Positions 45,568 to 54,851 are shown, counted from the stretch's first letter. The stretch: 64,000 nt of DNA from an uncultured Intestinimonas sp. (GCF_944387245.1 NZ_CALXEE010000002.1:27719-91718); one strand, 5' to 3'. The notes: a model not told the origin generated them from the letters alone. Numbers and translations: made by a program.

Positions 45568-46905
45568 ATGCAAGTGATCAGCTTGATTTGTATTTTGATC
45601 GCATTGGCTGCCATGATGTACTTCGGTTACCGTGGAACTCCCATCGTCCTTGTTGCTCCTTTGTGTGGTATCTTTGTCTGTTTGACCAGCGGCATTGACC
45701 TTGCAGAAGGCATGGGCACTGTCTATCTGGGCGGATTCGGCAACTGGGTTGGCAGTTACTTCTTTACCCTGTTCACAGGCGCCATTTTCGGCTGCGTGAT
45801 GACGGATAGCGGAGCTGCCCGCTCCATTGGACTAACTCTGAGCAGTCTGGCCCTAAAGTTCAAGGGACATGAAAAAATCGCGGCGCTCTGGTGCATTCCG
45901 CTCCTGTCTTTTGTGCTCAGCTATGGCGGCATCAGCGTATTCGTGGCCTTCTTTACCGTGATCGCCATCGCAAAAGAACTCTTTGAAAAAATGGACATTC
46001 CCTGGCGTCTCTACGGTGTGGGTTCTCTGGGTGTCTCCGCCCTGGCCCTCACCATGGCCCCCGGCTCTCCCTCGGTCAACAACAACATTGCCAGCAACTA
46101 CCTGGGTACGACCGCTATGGCTGCCCCGGTCCTCTCACTGCTTGCCATGCTCATCGCCATCATTCTGGGACACATCTATTTCTCTTGGGAACTGGGAAAT
46201 GTACGCCGCAAGGATGAGCACTTCCTGCCCACTGGCGCTGAGATCGCCAAGGTCGATCTGCTGAGCAACGCGGGTGCTACGGGTGAATTCAAGGAGATGA
46301 ATATTTTCGTCGCCCTGATCCCCTCCATCGTCCTGATTGTCCTGCTCAACCTGGTTCACCTCCCCGTATATATTGCCTCCTTTGTAGCCATCCTGGTGGC
46401 CTATGTCCTGTTCTGGAACCGTTTGCATACCAAGGTGGCCACCGCCCAGAGAGGCGCTGTACAGGCAATCACCTCCGCCTGCACTGTGGCCCTCGTGGTG
46501 GGCTTCGGCTCCGTGGTGTCTGCGACCACCGGCTATCAGGTCATTCTGAACGCGCTGGCAATGATCCCCGACAACCTGGGCTATTTCCAGGTCATCATTG
46601 CCGTCAACCTGGCCGCTGGCGTAACAGGTTCTTCCAGCGGCGGCCTGAGCATCGCGCTGGATTCCATGAGCGATCGTTTCCTCAATGTCCTTCACCTGGA
46701 CCCCGCCGCGGTACACCGCATTGCCTGCATCAGCTCCGGCGGCCTGGATTCTCTCCCCTGCAATGGTACTGTGCTGAACGAACTGGCCATGGCGAAGCTG
46801 ACGCCCCGTGTCGGCTACCGCCCCATGTTTGTCCTGACCGTCATCACGCCCATCATCACCGCCTGCATCGTCGGACTGGTGGCCACATTGGTAGGGGGTA
46901 TGTAA
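45568..46905 (+). CDS. GntP-family carboxylate permease of module 2
   Basis: A 445-aa protein with about 12 spans and GntP-family features (LSYGGISVFVAFFTVIAIAKELF, MAPGSPSVNNNIAS, GSSSGGLSIALDSM). It is a relative of the permeases at 1367 and 49411. It probably imports the acid degraded by module 2. GAGGAGG lies ahead of the ATG. Confidence 0.85.
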   Translation: MQVISLICILIALAAMMYFGYRGTPIVLVAPLCGIFVCLTSGIDLAEGMGTVYLGGFGNWVGSYFFTLFTGAIFGCVMTDSGAARSIGLTLSSLALKFKGHEKIAALWCIPLLSFVLSYGGISVFVAFFTVIAIAKELFEKMDIPWRLYGVGSLGVSALALTMAPGSPSVNNNIASNYLGTTAMAAPVLSLLAMLIAIILGHIYFSWELGNVRRKDEHFLPTGAEIAKVDLLSNAGATGEFKEMNIFVALIPSIVLIVLLNLVHLPVYIASFVAILVAYVLFWNRLHTKVATAQRGAVQAITSACTVALVVGFGSVVSATTGYQVILNALAMIPDNLGYFQVIIAVNLAAGVTGSSSGGLSIALDSMSDRFLNVLHLDPAAVHRIACISSGGLDSLPCNGTVLNELAMAKLTPRVGYRPMFVLTVITPIITACIVGLVATLVGGM

Positions 46906-46909
46906 CTTC

Positions 46910-47587
46910 ATGAATCAAGAGAGGAAAGGGGGATCGTCTCTCTTCCTTCGATGTGTGCTCTGCCTGATTGGCATGTTTCTATACGCGTGCGGCGTTATAC
47001 TCACCAAGAATTGCGACCTGGGCATTTCTCCTATTACCAGTGTCGCCTACGCGATGTCGCTGATCAGCGGCATCTCCCTTGGCTGGTGTACCTCGCTGTT
47101 CAACATCGCTCTGTTTATTCTCCAGAAGGCCCTGCTGAGATCCCGGTATACATGGCGGACGCTGCTGTCTCAGGCTGTCATGAGTATTCTCTTCAGCATT
47201 TTTATCGACAGCGCCGGAATCCTGTTGGGTAACATATGCCCGAGTGCTTACGCAAGCCGTATATTGCTCTTTGTTTTCGGGTGCTTTGTACTGGCCGCCG
47301 GCATGAACCTTATTCTCCACGCAAAATTTGTTGTTCTCCCTGCAGAGGGCGCAGTGACAGCCATTCAGAACAAAAGCGGTCTCTCGTTTGGTACCACAAA
47401 AATCGCCTTTGATGCAGTCATGGTTTTTCTGACGATTGTACTCACCATCGTATTCTTGCATCAGATAAAGGGCATCCGGGAAGGAACGATTTTGGCAGTC
47501 ATACTGATTGGGAATTTCTCCCGTCTGTTTACGAGAAAGGGGAAGCTCGCAAAATCAACCTCCCCATCAGAGCTGTTAGAAGAGTGA
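46910..47587 (+). CDS. YczE/DUF6198-type membrane protein
   Basis: A 225-aa membrane protein with about six spans. The N-terminal LIGMFLYACGVILTKNCDLGISPITSVAYAMS matches the conserved start of the YczE/YitT-like group. Function is not established for the family. It begins four bases after the GntP stop, so it belongs to the module 2 operon and may help transport. Confidence 0.72.
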   Translation: MNQERKGGSSLFLRCVLCLIGMFLYACGVILTKNCDLGISPITSVAYAMSLISGISLGWCTSLFNIALFILQKALLRSRYTWRTLLSQAVMSILFSIFIDSAGILLGNICPSAYASRILLFVFGCFVLAAGMNLILHAKFVVLPAEGAVTAIQNKSGLSFGTTKIAFDAVMVFLTIVLTIVFLHQIKGIREGTILAVILIGNFSRLFTRKGKLAKSTSPSELLEE

Positions 47588-47671
47588 TAAAACAGAGAGC
47601 AAACCCCTTGCTGTAGAGGAAGAAAGACATTCGATCCGGAAGATCAGAATTTCTGCAGAGCCCATAAGCTG

Positions 47672-47709
47672 ACAGATGGCTCCGGTTCACATAGACCGGG
47701 GCCATCTGT
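47672..47709 (+). terminator. Hairpin at the right end of the element
   Basis: A 15-bp stem with one mismatch (47672-47686 with 47695-47709, arm ACAGATGGCTCCGGT), 85 bases after module 2. It shields the interrupted deacetylase from read-through. Confidence 0.7.
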
Positions 47710-47803
47710 TATGTCAGGATAGAAAGACTGTGTGGAACGGCTATGTAGACAGGATGTTCAGAGCTGATCTCTTGTGCCTCTATCCCAGCGGCTTGAACCT
47801 GTT

Positions 47804-47814
47804 TGGGACGTGGA
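47804..47814. repeat. Right attachment-site repeat (attR core)
   Basis: TGGGACGTGGA, identical to 23752-23762. The sequence to the right continues the deacetylase; to the left is element sequence. Confidence 0.85.
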
Positions 47815-48076
47815 CAGTCTGGACTGGAAGGACCTGTCGGCAAGCGAGATCACCCAGCGGGTCACCTCCAAGGTGCAGCCGGGGTCCATCATCCTCTTCC
47901 ACAATGCCGCCCTACACACCCCGGAAGCCCTGCCCGGTATCATCGAGGCCCTGTTAAAGGACGGCTACACCCTGGTGCCGGTGTCGGAGCTCATCCTCCC
48001 CGGGACCTATAACACCGATTACACCATCGACCACACCGGACGGCAGATGCCCTGCTCCCCTGCTGCGGAGGGATAA
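47815..48076 (+). pseudogene. Polysaccharide deacetylase (PdaB-like), 3' part, interrupted
   Basis: The C-terminal 86 codons of the deacetylase whose first 175 residues lie at 23239. They hold the rest of motif 4 (SLDWKDLS) and motif 5 (SIILFHNA, with the catalytic-site His), then LLKDGYTLVPVSELI, the usual end of NodB domains. It has no start or ribosome site of its own. After exact removal of 24,052 bases it is in frame with the 5' part. Confidence 0.92.
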
Positions 48077-48100
48077 ATAATATTAAGGTAGGACACATAC

Positions 48101-48145
48101 AGACAGCCGCCCCGGCACTCGGACCGAGTGCCGGGGCGGCTGTCT
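48101..48145. terminator. Bidirectional terminator
   Basis: Perfect 20-bp stem (48101-48120 with 48126-48145) between the deacetylase 3' part and the convergent metallohydrolase gene. Confidence 0.8.
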
Positions 48146-48188
48146 GTTATTTGCCTGCGCACAAATGGGTATGGCTGGCTGTATCAGT

Positions 48189-49334
48189 TTAGATGAGCGC
48201 AAAGTCGGCCTGACAGAAGGCGAATTCACCGTCGCTGATGACCATCTGGGGAATAAACAGCTTGTCTGTTTCAAAGGGCGTGCCGTCAAAGTCCAGGTGG
48301 CGGACTTTCTTGTCGATCACCTTGAAGATGGAGATGTCTGCGTAGGCCCCGGGGGCCAGAGTTCCGATCTTGCCCTCCATACCCATCAGCCGGGCGGGGG
48401 TGGAGGTAACTGTGGCCAGCGCCTGATCCAGCGGCATGCCCAGCTGGAGGTATTTGGTGACAATGAACATGAGGTTTTTGGTGTAGGGGGAGAAGTTGTA
48501 TTTGTCGCTCAGCCAGTCGCTGGAGACCACATCGGGCCAGAACCCCTGGGAGACAGCCTCCTTGCAGGTGTTGATATTAAAGTTCATTTTGCCGTTGGCC
48601 GCGTCAAAAATGACACCGCGGGCCCTGGCGTCCAGCATGGACTGTTTTACTTTGCCTGTGGCCTTGTCAAAGATGTTGTCGATGCCCACATTCTGATACA
48701 CATGGCAGTAGATATCTCCCGGGCGCAGGCGGCTCACGATCTCGTCCAGGGGCACCAGGGGCCGGCTCACGTGTACGCATACGCCGATGCCCAACTCCTC
48801 GGCCAGTTCCATGGTGTAGTCCATGGCCGCCATGTTGACAGCGACACCCTCACTCATCCGGATCTTGAGGCCTAGGATATTGTCCCGGTATTTTTCCACC
48901 AACCGGCGGATGGCCTGGGGACGGAATTCGGGCACGTCGAACTTTTCAATGATATTGTAGTCCGTCTGACCGGAGCCGTACATATTGAGATAGCTTCTGA
49001 TACGGACCTGGCTGGGGACCACTGTACTGGAGAAAAATGCCTCAAAGTTGGAGCAGCCGGCGGTACCGGCATCCACAGTGGCGGTCACGCCGGTGGCCAG
49101 CAGATAGTCCGGGCGGACGCTTACGCCGCTGCCCGCGCGAAACACATGGGTGTGAAAGTCGATCAAACCCGGAAATACATAACAGCCAGAGGCGTCCACG
49201 GTCCGGAGCGCCTCATATTCCATCGGCATGTCCACGATCTTGTTGCTGACAATGGCGATGTCCGCGATCCCGTCCAGGCCGCGGGCCGGGTCCACAACAT
49301 GGCCGTTTTTGATGACGCAATCCAGTTTGGTCAT
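48189..49334 (-). CDS. Amidohydrolase/deacetylase-family metallohydrolase
   Basis: A 381-aa amidohydrolase-superfamily enzyme with the metal motif GLIDFHTHVF near residue 60, a typical N-terminal beta domain (VIKNGHVVDPARG) and C-terminal GTLAPGAYADISIF. It resembles the EF0837/Atu3266 group, some of which hydrolyse acylated alpha-hydroxy acids or N-acyl amino acids. It is last in an operon after a GntP permease and an IlvD/Edd dehydratase, so it probably frees a hydroxy or sugar acid from an acyl or amide conjugate. The ATG at 49334 follows AAGGAAG. Confidence 0.82.
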   Translation of the reverse strand: MTKLDCVIKNGHVVDPARGLDGIADIAIVSNKIVDMPMEYEALRTVDASGCYVFPGLIDFHTHVFRAGSGVSVRPDYLLATGVTATVDAGTAGCSNFEAFFSSTVVPSQVRIRSYLNMYGSGQTDYNIIEKFDVPEFRPQAIRRLVEKYRDNILGLKIRMSEGVAVNMAAMDYTMELAEELGIGVCVHVSRPLVPLDEIVSRLRPGDIYCHVYQNVGIDNIFDKATGKVKQSMLDARARGVIFDAANGKMNFNINTCKEAVSQGFWPDVVSSDWLSDKYNFSPYTKNLMFIVTKYLQLGMPLDQALATVTSTPARLMGMEGKIGTLAPGAYADISIFKVIDKKVRHLDFDGTPFETDKLFIPQMVISDGEFAFCQADFALI

Positions 49335-49410
49335 GAAGATCTTCCTTTCCAAATGGGATTCTCCCGGGCTCCGGGCAACAGACATGCTGCGGAGCCCGGG
49401 AGAAAATCAA

Positions 49411-50724
49411 TCAGCACAGGCCCAGAGAGTACAGAAGCGTACCAAGCCAGAATGCGAGGATGGGGATGATGCACTGGGAGACAAAGGTGTACTTGTAGGT
49501 GTTCTTCATCTCGGTTTTGGCCACGGAGTTGGCCAGCACCACGCCGGAGGCGTGAGGCATGGCGTCCAGACCGGCGGAAGCCGCGCAGCACAGACGGTGC
49601 AGGATCTGGGGGTTGATGCCGGTGGAGAGCATGTAGTCGCCCAGAGTGTTCAGGAAGATGTTCAGGCCGCCGGAGGAGGAGCCGGTGATCATGCAGATCA
49701 CGTTGATGGAGAAGAAGGCCATCAGGATGGGGTTCATCTGGAGGCTCAGCAGCCAGTCCACACAGGACTGGAAGGCGGGAGAGGCCTGCACCACGCCGCC
49801 GAAGCCCATAATCATGGAGGTGACCATCAGGGCGTTGAGACCGCTGTTCATGCCGGCGCCCATGGCGTCACGGATCTTCAGACGGTCGTGGAAGAGGATG
49901 AGGGCGAGGACGATGGCCAGGACCATGCCCAGGACCACGGCATAGTTGGAGACGGAGACCAGCTGCATGAAGATGAAGATGGACCCGATGAGCACGATGA
50001 TGGGCAGGAAGGAGGCCAGAGGGCTGGGGAGGTTCTTCACGGCCTCAGCGTCGTTGAGATCGATGATGTGGTCGTCGGGACCGGCCACAAAGTGCTCGCC
50101 CTTCGCCGCGCAGCGCTTGGCGGCCCAGGTGTAGAACGCGTAGTCCATCACAAAGATGGCCACGGAGGTGATGGTGCCGATGACGGGAGCGGCGTAGATG
50201 GTGGTGCCGAAGGTCTCAGTTGGGATCATGTTCTGCACCGCGGGCACGCCGGGGGCAAAGCTCATGGTGATGGTGGCAGGGATGGCCAGCAGCAGGCCGG
50301 GGAAGATGGATTTGGGCAGATCGGCCTCTTTAAAGAGGGCCATGCAGATGGGATACATGGTAAAGGCGATGATGAACACGCCGATGCCGCCATAGGAGAG
50401 GACCAGAGTGGTGAGCAGCACGATCAGAATGACCCGCTTCTTGCCGACGGCCCGGACAATGGCATTGGCGATGGAGACGGAGGCGCCGCTGTCCTCCATG
50501 ATCTTGCCAAAAATGGCGCCCAGGGTGAACATCAGGAACCAGGTGCCGGCGAAGTCTTTAAAAGAGACGGCAAAGCTTTCCGCGAAGGCGGGCCAGATGT
50601 CCATGCCGCTGGTCAGAACAATGACCAGAGAGGAAATGAGGGCCACAACGCCCATGTGCCAGCCCTTGAAGATGAGAAAGATAAGCAGGGCCAGCGCTAC
50701 TACGATACCGATGATACCCAACAT
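49411..50724 (-). CDS. GntP-family permease (sugar-acid operon)
   Basis: A 437-aa, about 12-span GntP relative (LSYGGIGVFIIAFTMYPICMALF, MSFAPGVPAVQNMIPTETFG, GSSSGGLNIFLNTLGD). It sits between the dehydratase and the metallohydrolase and is thus the likely importer of their substrate. The gap to the dehydratase is 15 bases. AAGGAGGAG precedes the ATG. Confidence 0.86.
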   Translation of the reverse strand: MLGIIGIVVALALLIFLIFKGWHMGVVALISSLVIVLTSGMDIWPAFAESFAVSFKDFAGTWFLMFTLGAIFGKIMEDSGASVSIANAIVRAVGKKRVILIVLLTTLVLSYGGIGVFIIAFTMYPICMALFKEADLPKSIFPGLLLAIPATITMSFAPGVPAVQNMIPTETFGTTIYAAPVIGTITSVAIFVMDYAFYTWAAKRCAAKGEHFVAGPDDHIIDLNDAEAVKNLPSPLASFLPIIVLIGSIFIFMQLVSVSNYAVVLGMVLAIVLALILFHDRLKIRDAMGAGMNSGLNALMVTSMIMGFGGVVQASPAFQSCVDWLLSLQMNPILMAFFSINVICMITGSSSGGLNIFLNTLGDYMLSTGINPQILHRLCCAASAGLDAMPHASGVVLANSVAKTEMKNTYKYTFVSQCIIPILAFWLGTLLYSLGLC

Positions 50725-50739
50725 AATGTCTCCTCCTTT

Positions 50740-52437
50740 TTATTTCTTGTCGATCCGGTCAAAATCCACGGCGAGCTGGGCACCCTCCCAGACGCTGCCC
50801 ACCAGATTGCTGTATCGGGTGAGGTATTTGCCGTGGCCCTGGGTGGGCTTGGGCGTCCACTGGGCCCGACGCCGTGCGAACTCCTCTTCGGAGACATCTA
50901 CGGAGATCTCGCGGCTGTTGATGTCGATGTGGATCATGTCGCCGTCCTTCAGCAGGCCGATGGGGCCGCCCACCGCGGCTTCCGGAGAGATGTGGCCGAC
51001 ACACGGGCCGCGGGTGGCGCCGGAGAAGCGGCCGTCGGTGATGAGGGCGGTGGAGTCCGAGAGACCCAGGCCCACCAGGGTGGTCATGGCCGCATGCATC
51101 TCCCGCATGCCGGGGCCGCCCTTGGGGCCCTCGTAGCGGATGACCACCACATCGCCCTTTTTGAGCTGGTTGTGCTGCATGGCCTCGATGGCCTCTTCCT
51201 GGGAATCGAAGATTCGGGCCGGACCGGTGTGGACCCGCATCTGCTCGCACACGGCGCTCTGCTTGCAGACCGCGCCCTCCGGCGCCAGATTGCCCTTCAA
51301 AATGGCGATGCTGCCCTGCTCGTGCAGGGGATGCTCCGGTGTGGTGATGACGTCGGAATACTCCGAATGGTTGTGGACCGGGTAGTCGCCGATGGGGATG
51401 CCGTTGACGGTCATGGCCGTCATATCCAGGAACTTCTCCCCCAGGGTCTGGATGACGGCCGGTACACCGCCCGCCTCATCAAACTGGAGCATGGAGTACT
51501 TTCCGGAAGGCTTCACATTGACCAGGTGGGGGGTGGTGCGGCTGGCCTGCTCAAAGTCCTCGGGGGTGATCTTGTATCCGAATTCCGCCGCGATGGCCGG
51601 GATGTGGAGGCAGGTGTTGGTGGAGCCGCCGATGGCCATGTTGACGCGCAGCATGTTTTTGAAGTTGTTTTCCTTGATGATGTCTCTGGGACGAAGGCCC
51701 TCCTTCACCTGCCTTACCACAGTGATACCGGAGAGCTTGGCCTCCCGCAGCTTGCGGGAGTATACGGCGTGGGTGGTGGCGGCGCCGGGCACCGTCAGAC
51801 CCAGGGCCTCTGCCAGGCAGGACATGGTGTTGGCTGTGCCCAGCATGGAGCAGCCGCCGGCGGAGGGGCAGATGGCCTCCTCCATCTCCTTGAGCTCGGA
51901 TTCACTCATGCCGCCGGCGGTGATCTGGGCGCTGGCCTCCCGGATCTGGTGGATGGCCAGCTCCTGGCCCCGGTACTTGCCGGGCAGCATTGGACCGCCG
52001 GGCACGATCACACAGGGGATGTTCAGACGGCCGGCCGCCATCATGGCCGCCGGTACGATCTTGTCACAGGTGGCGATGATGACCATGCCGTCGAGCTGCT
52101 GTGCCTCCACCGTCAGCTCAATGGAGTCCACGATGACGTCCCGGCTGGGCAGCACGCTGCACATGCCCACATTGCCCTGGGTGATGCCGTCGCAGATGGC
52201 GGTGGTGTTGAACTCAAAGGGGATGCCGCCCTCCCGGATGACGCCCTCCTTGACCGCCTGGGCCACGGAGCGCAGATGGATGTGTCCGGGGTTCATCTCG
52301 TTGAATGTGTTGACAACGCCGATGAAGGGGCGGTCCAGCTCGTCCTCCAGGAGCCCTACACATTTCAGGTGGGCGCGGTTTCCCGCGTGTTCCGGGCCCT
52401 CCACCACAACCCGGCTTCGATAAGGTTTGTCGTTCAT
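50740..52437 (-). CDS. IlvD/Edd-family dehydratase, probably a sugar-acid dehydratase
   Basis: A 565-aa Fe-S dehydratase with the family's cysteine motifs ([29 protein letters not shown]) and C-terminal [20 protein letters not shown]. Biosynthetic IlvD makes branched-chain keto acids, but here it is next to a GntP permease and a metallohydrolase under sigma-54, without ilv genes. Catabolic removal of water from an aldonate or related 2,3-dihydroxy acid is more likely. The ATG at 52437 follows GGGAGG; a frame 16 codons longer has no ribosome site. Confidence 0.85.
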   Translation of the reverse strand: MNDKPYRSRVVVEGPEHAGNRAHLKCVGLLEDELDRPFIGVVNTFNEMNPGHIHLRSVAQAVKEGVIREGGIPFEFNTTAICDGITQGNVGMCSVLPSRDVIVDSIELTVEAQQLDGMVIIATCDKIVPAAMMAAGRLNIPCVIVPGGPMLPGKYRGQELAIHQIREASAQITAGGMSESELKEMEEAICPSAGGCSMLGTANTMSCLAEALGLTVPGAATTHAVYSRKLREAKLSGITVVRQVKEGLRPRDIIKENNFKNMLRVNMAIGGSTNTCLHIPAIAAEFGYKITPEDFEQASRTTPHLVNVKPSGKYSMLQFDEAGGVPAVIQTLGEKFLDMTAMTVNGIPIGDYPVHNHSEYSDVITTPEHPLHEQGSIAILKGNLAPEGAVCKQSAVCEQMRVHTGPARIFDSQEEAIEAMQHNQLKKGDVVVIRYEGPKGGPGMREMHAAMTTLVGLGLSDSTALITDGRFSGATRGPCVGHISPEAAVGGPIGLLKDGDMIHIDINSREISVDVSEEEFARRRAQWTPKPTQGHGKYLTRYSNLVGSVWEGAQLAVDFDRIDKK

Positions 52438-52516
52438 GTTTCCTCCCTCGATTCCGTTTGCTTTGTTTGGAATGGTCACCGGCACATTGTCGTAACCGGG
52501 TGACGCCCTCTATCAG

Positions 52517-52532
52517 AGCAAAACGCATGCCA
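52517..52532 (-). promoter_or_regulatory. Sigma-54 promoter of the dehydratase operon
   Basis: On the minus strand TGGCAT-GCGTT-TTGCT; one base from the -24 consensus and a perfect -12. The ATG lies 80 bases downstream. Confidence 0.85.
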
Positions 52533-52613
52533 AATTTCTTGCCGCTGGGGAATTTGACATGAAAAGGGAGCGCGCCTCCTGCATTTGTCCCGATTCTCCC
52601 AACAAATCAGGCC

Positions 52614-52657
52614 AAAAAAACAGGCTGCCCACATGCGGCCGAGGCATGGGGGCAGCC
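52614..52657 (-). terminator. Rho-independent terminator of activator 3
   Basis: A 14-bp stem (52623-52636 with 52644-52657, one mismatch) followed on the minus strand by T7. Confidence 0.8.
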
Positions 52658-52663
52658 GGAGAC

Positions 52664-52685
52664 AAATGTTTCGAATTAAACATTT
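52664..52685. promoter_or_regulatory. Candidate upstream activator site
   Basis: AAATGTTT-CGAATT-AAACATTT is a perfect 8+8 inverted repeat about 130 bases upstream of the -24 element, the classic distance for an enhancer. A CGAAACGAAACGTTTTGCG segment follows. Confidence 0.5.
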
Positions 52686-52721
52686 TGTTTTCAACGAAAC
52701 GAAACGTTTTGCGCCGGAATC

Positions 52722-54677
52722 TTACTTTTCATTTATCTGAAGGGCTTTCATTTTCTTCCACAGCGTCGAGCGGCTGATGCCCAGCAGTGAGGCGGCCGCT
52801 TCCCGCCGGTATCCGCAGCGCTCCAAGGCGTGACGGATTCGCTGCGCCTCACTATCGGCGGCGGGCGGGGTGGTAGCCGTGCCGCCGCTGGGCTCCGGAA
52901 GCGACGCGGAGGCGTCCGGCGCCGTACCCACACCGGCGTCGCCCAGCACCTCCGCCAGGGCGCGGGCACCGATGTGACGCTGTCGGCAGGTCACCACAGT
53001 CCGCAGGCAGATATTCTTCAGCTGTCGGATGTTCCCGTGCCAGTGAATCTGCTCCAAGAGGGCGCAGGCGTCCTCGGTGAGCTGCATGGCGCCGGCGCCG
53101 GGCTGATAGTGAGCGGCGTAGGCGTCAATGAAGTGCTGGGCCAAGATGGGGATGTCCCCGGAGCGCTCATTGAGGGAGGGCAGCTGGACCCGCAGCACAT
53201 CCAGCCGGTAGTATAGGTCCTCGCGGAACCGGCCTTCTTTTACGTATTGAAACAGGTTTTTATTGGTGGCGGCAATGACCCGGATGTCGATGGGGATGAT
53301 GCGGTTGTCCCCCAGGCGCATGATCTCACGCTCCTGCAGCACCCGCAGCAGCTTGCACTGCAACGCGGTGCTGATCTCGGCCACCTCATCCAGGAAGATG
53401 GTGCCGCCGTGGGCCTGCTCAAATAGCCCGGTTTTTCCGCCCTTGGAGGCGCCGGTAAAGGCGCCCTCCACATAGCCGAAGAGCTCGCTCTCCAGGAGAT
53501 TTTCATGGAGCGCGGCGCAGTTGATGGCCACAAAGGGCTGATTTCGCCGGTCGCTCTGGTTGTGGATGCTCTGGGCAAAGAGCTCCTTTCCGGTGCCGGA
53601 CGGGCCGGTGATCAGCACGTCCAGGTCGGTGCCGGCATACTGCTTGGCCAGCGCAATGACCCGGCGGAGCTGGGGACTGCCGCCCAGAATGTCGGTGAAG
53701 GTATGCTTGGCCTCATATCCGTGGGCGTGAAGCTGTTTCCGGATGCTCTTTTCCATCTGCTGCAGCCGGGTGACATCCTGAAAAGTGATGATGTAACCCC
53801 ATACACACCCCTTGTTTTCCAGCCTGGATTTGCTCACCGCCAGCTTCAGCGGGCCGTAGGGCACCAGGGTGTTTTCACAGGTGCGGGCGCTCAGGAGCAG
53901 CTCCTGGAAGGGGCCGGCCGGAATGCAGGCGGCGGCAGATTTTCCCTCGTCGGAGGGGCACAGGCCCAGGGTGGAGCAGGCCGTATGGTTAAAGGACATC
54001 AGACTGCCGTCTACCCCGATCTCCAGAATGCCCTCGTAGGTGTAGTCAAAGATGGTGCGCAGACGCAGGGATTTGCGCTGTTCGATCATCTGGACCTGCA
54101 CCATTTTTTTGGCCTCGGTGTAGGCCTGCCAGAGGGCCTCCTTCCCCGTGCGGAGCAGGGCGCAGGGAAGCCCCCGGCGCTGGGCGTAGGCGCAGGTCTC
54201 CACGCCGCCCAACAGGGCCTCGCAGCCGTCGTCAAGGGCCTCGTCCACCGCGGAAGCCCAGTCCGAGTCAGAGTGCCGCTCATAGCAGCGCACCCGCATG
54301 CCCACGATCTCGGCCAGTTCCTCGGCGCCGTAGAGCATATTATGGGCGCCGACGATGGCGATGAGCTTGTCCCCCACTTGGCGCCGGAGCTGCTCCATAC
54401 TGCGGACAAGATCGTTCCCGGCCACCGGGATCTCCACCAGGGGCGGCTGCTGAAACTGCCGCCGGAACAGCTCTGCCGTGATTCCCCGAGAGATTACCAC
54501 GTCATAGGTGCCAATCACCTCGGGATCAAACTGACTCCCCGGGGTGACCACCTCCTCCAGTACATACTCCTCTGTAACGGTTTCGAAGTCGTGCTGGAAC
54601 TGATTGTGCTCGGCAAAGGTTTCGAAGGCTGCCTCAAAAAATCCTTTTTGTGGAAATAAAAGGGCGATGCGTACCAT
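52722..54677 (-). CDS. Sigma-54 activator 3 with PrpR-type sensor domain
   Basis: A 651-aa enhancer-binding protein. The N-terminal PrpR_N ligand domain (DVVISRGITAELFRRQ and PLVEIPVAGNDLVRS, residues 1-190) is followed by a PAS domain (about 205-320), AAA+ (GPSGTGKE; GAFTGA at 405-410; IFLDEVAE) and a Fis HTH at the C-terminus. PrpR_N proteins sense small carboxylates or their metabolites. The gene lies directly upstream of the dehydratase operon, which it should activate. The ATG at 54677 follows GGAGGGGGAG. Confidence 0.92.
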   Translation of the reverse strand: MVRIALLFPQKGFFEAAFETFAEHNQFQHDFETVTEEYVLEEVVTPGSQFDPEVIGTYDVVISRGITAELFRRQFQQPPLVEIPVAGNDLVRSMEQLRRQVGDKLIAIVGAHNMLYGAEELAEIVGMRVRCYERHSDSDWASAVDEALDDGCEALLGGVETCAYAQRRGLPCALLRTGKEALWQAYTEAKKMVQVQMIEQRKSLRLRTIFDYTYEGILEIGVDGSLMSFNHTACSTLGLCPSDEGKSAAACIPAGPFQELLLSARTCENTLVPYGPLKLAVSKSRLENKGCVWGYIITFQDVTRLQQMEKSIRKQLHAHGYEAKHTFTDILGGSPQLRRVIALAKQYAGTDLDVLITGPSGTGKELFAQSIHNQSDRRNQPFVAINCAALHENLLESELFGYVEGAFTGASKGGKTGLFEQAHGGTIFLDEVAEISTALQCKLLRVLQEREIMRLGDNRIIPIDIRVIAATNKNLFQYVKEGRFREDLYYRLDVLRVQLPSLNERSGDIPILAQHFIDAYAAHYQPGAGAMQLTEDACALLEQIHWHGNIRQLKNICLRTVVTCRQRHIGARALAEVLGDAGVGTAPDASASLPEPSGGTATTPPAADSEAQRIRHALERCGYRREAAASLLGISRSTLWKKMKALQINEK

Positions 54678-54720
54678 CTGAACTCCCCCTCCGCGGGCAT
54701 AGCTAAAAAAGTTTTGTACT

Positions 54721-54750
54721 ATCATACCACGATGTTTTTTCCCCACGCAA
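54721..54750 (-). promoter_or_regulatory. Promoter of activator 3
   Basis: On the minus strand TTGCGT (54750-54745), 18 bases, TATGAT (54726-54721). Only about 15 bases separate it from the divergent IclR promoter. Confidence 0.5.
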
Positions 54751-54764
54751 GGTCAAATTGGGAC

Positions 54765-54793
54765 TTGACAACCATTCCCATGGCTCCTATAAT
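54765..54793 (+). promoter_or_regulatory. Consensus sigma-70 promoter of the IclR gene
   Basis: TTGACA, 17 bases, TATAAT: a perfect consensus promoter, 59 bases before the TTG start. Confidence 0.9.
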
Positions 54794-54851
54794 GCAGCCA
54801 CAATATATGAAATTGAATTTCAAAGAATGAAATAAAAAGGGGGACACAGCG

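Larger units (their letters stand above)
23763..47814. mobile_element. 24-kb serine-recombinase integrative element carrying two catabolic modules
   Basis: This is a 24,052-bp unit flanked by an 11-bp direct repeat and inserted in a deacetylase gene. Exact deletion restores the host frame (24,052 leaves remainder 1 on division by 3, which matches the frame offset of the two halves). It carries one complete large serine recombinase near the left end and a decayed one in the middle. No relaxase, conjugation, replication or phage structural gene was recognised, so it is an integrative, not self-transmissible, island. Cargo codon use is less extreme in G/C-ending codons than the neighbouring host surface-protein genes. 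The alternative, a host rearrangement with coincidental repeats, is unlikely given the in-frame join. Confidence 0.88.

Noticed and set aside
49228-52503. A plus-strand open frame of about 1090 codons across the dehydratase-permease-hydrolase operon
   Set aside because: It spans three real minus-strand genes and their gaps and has low-complexity composition.
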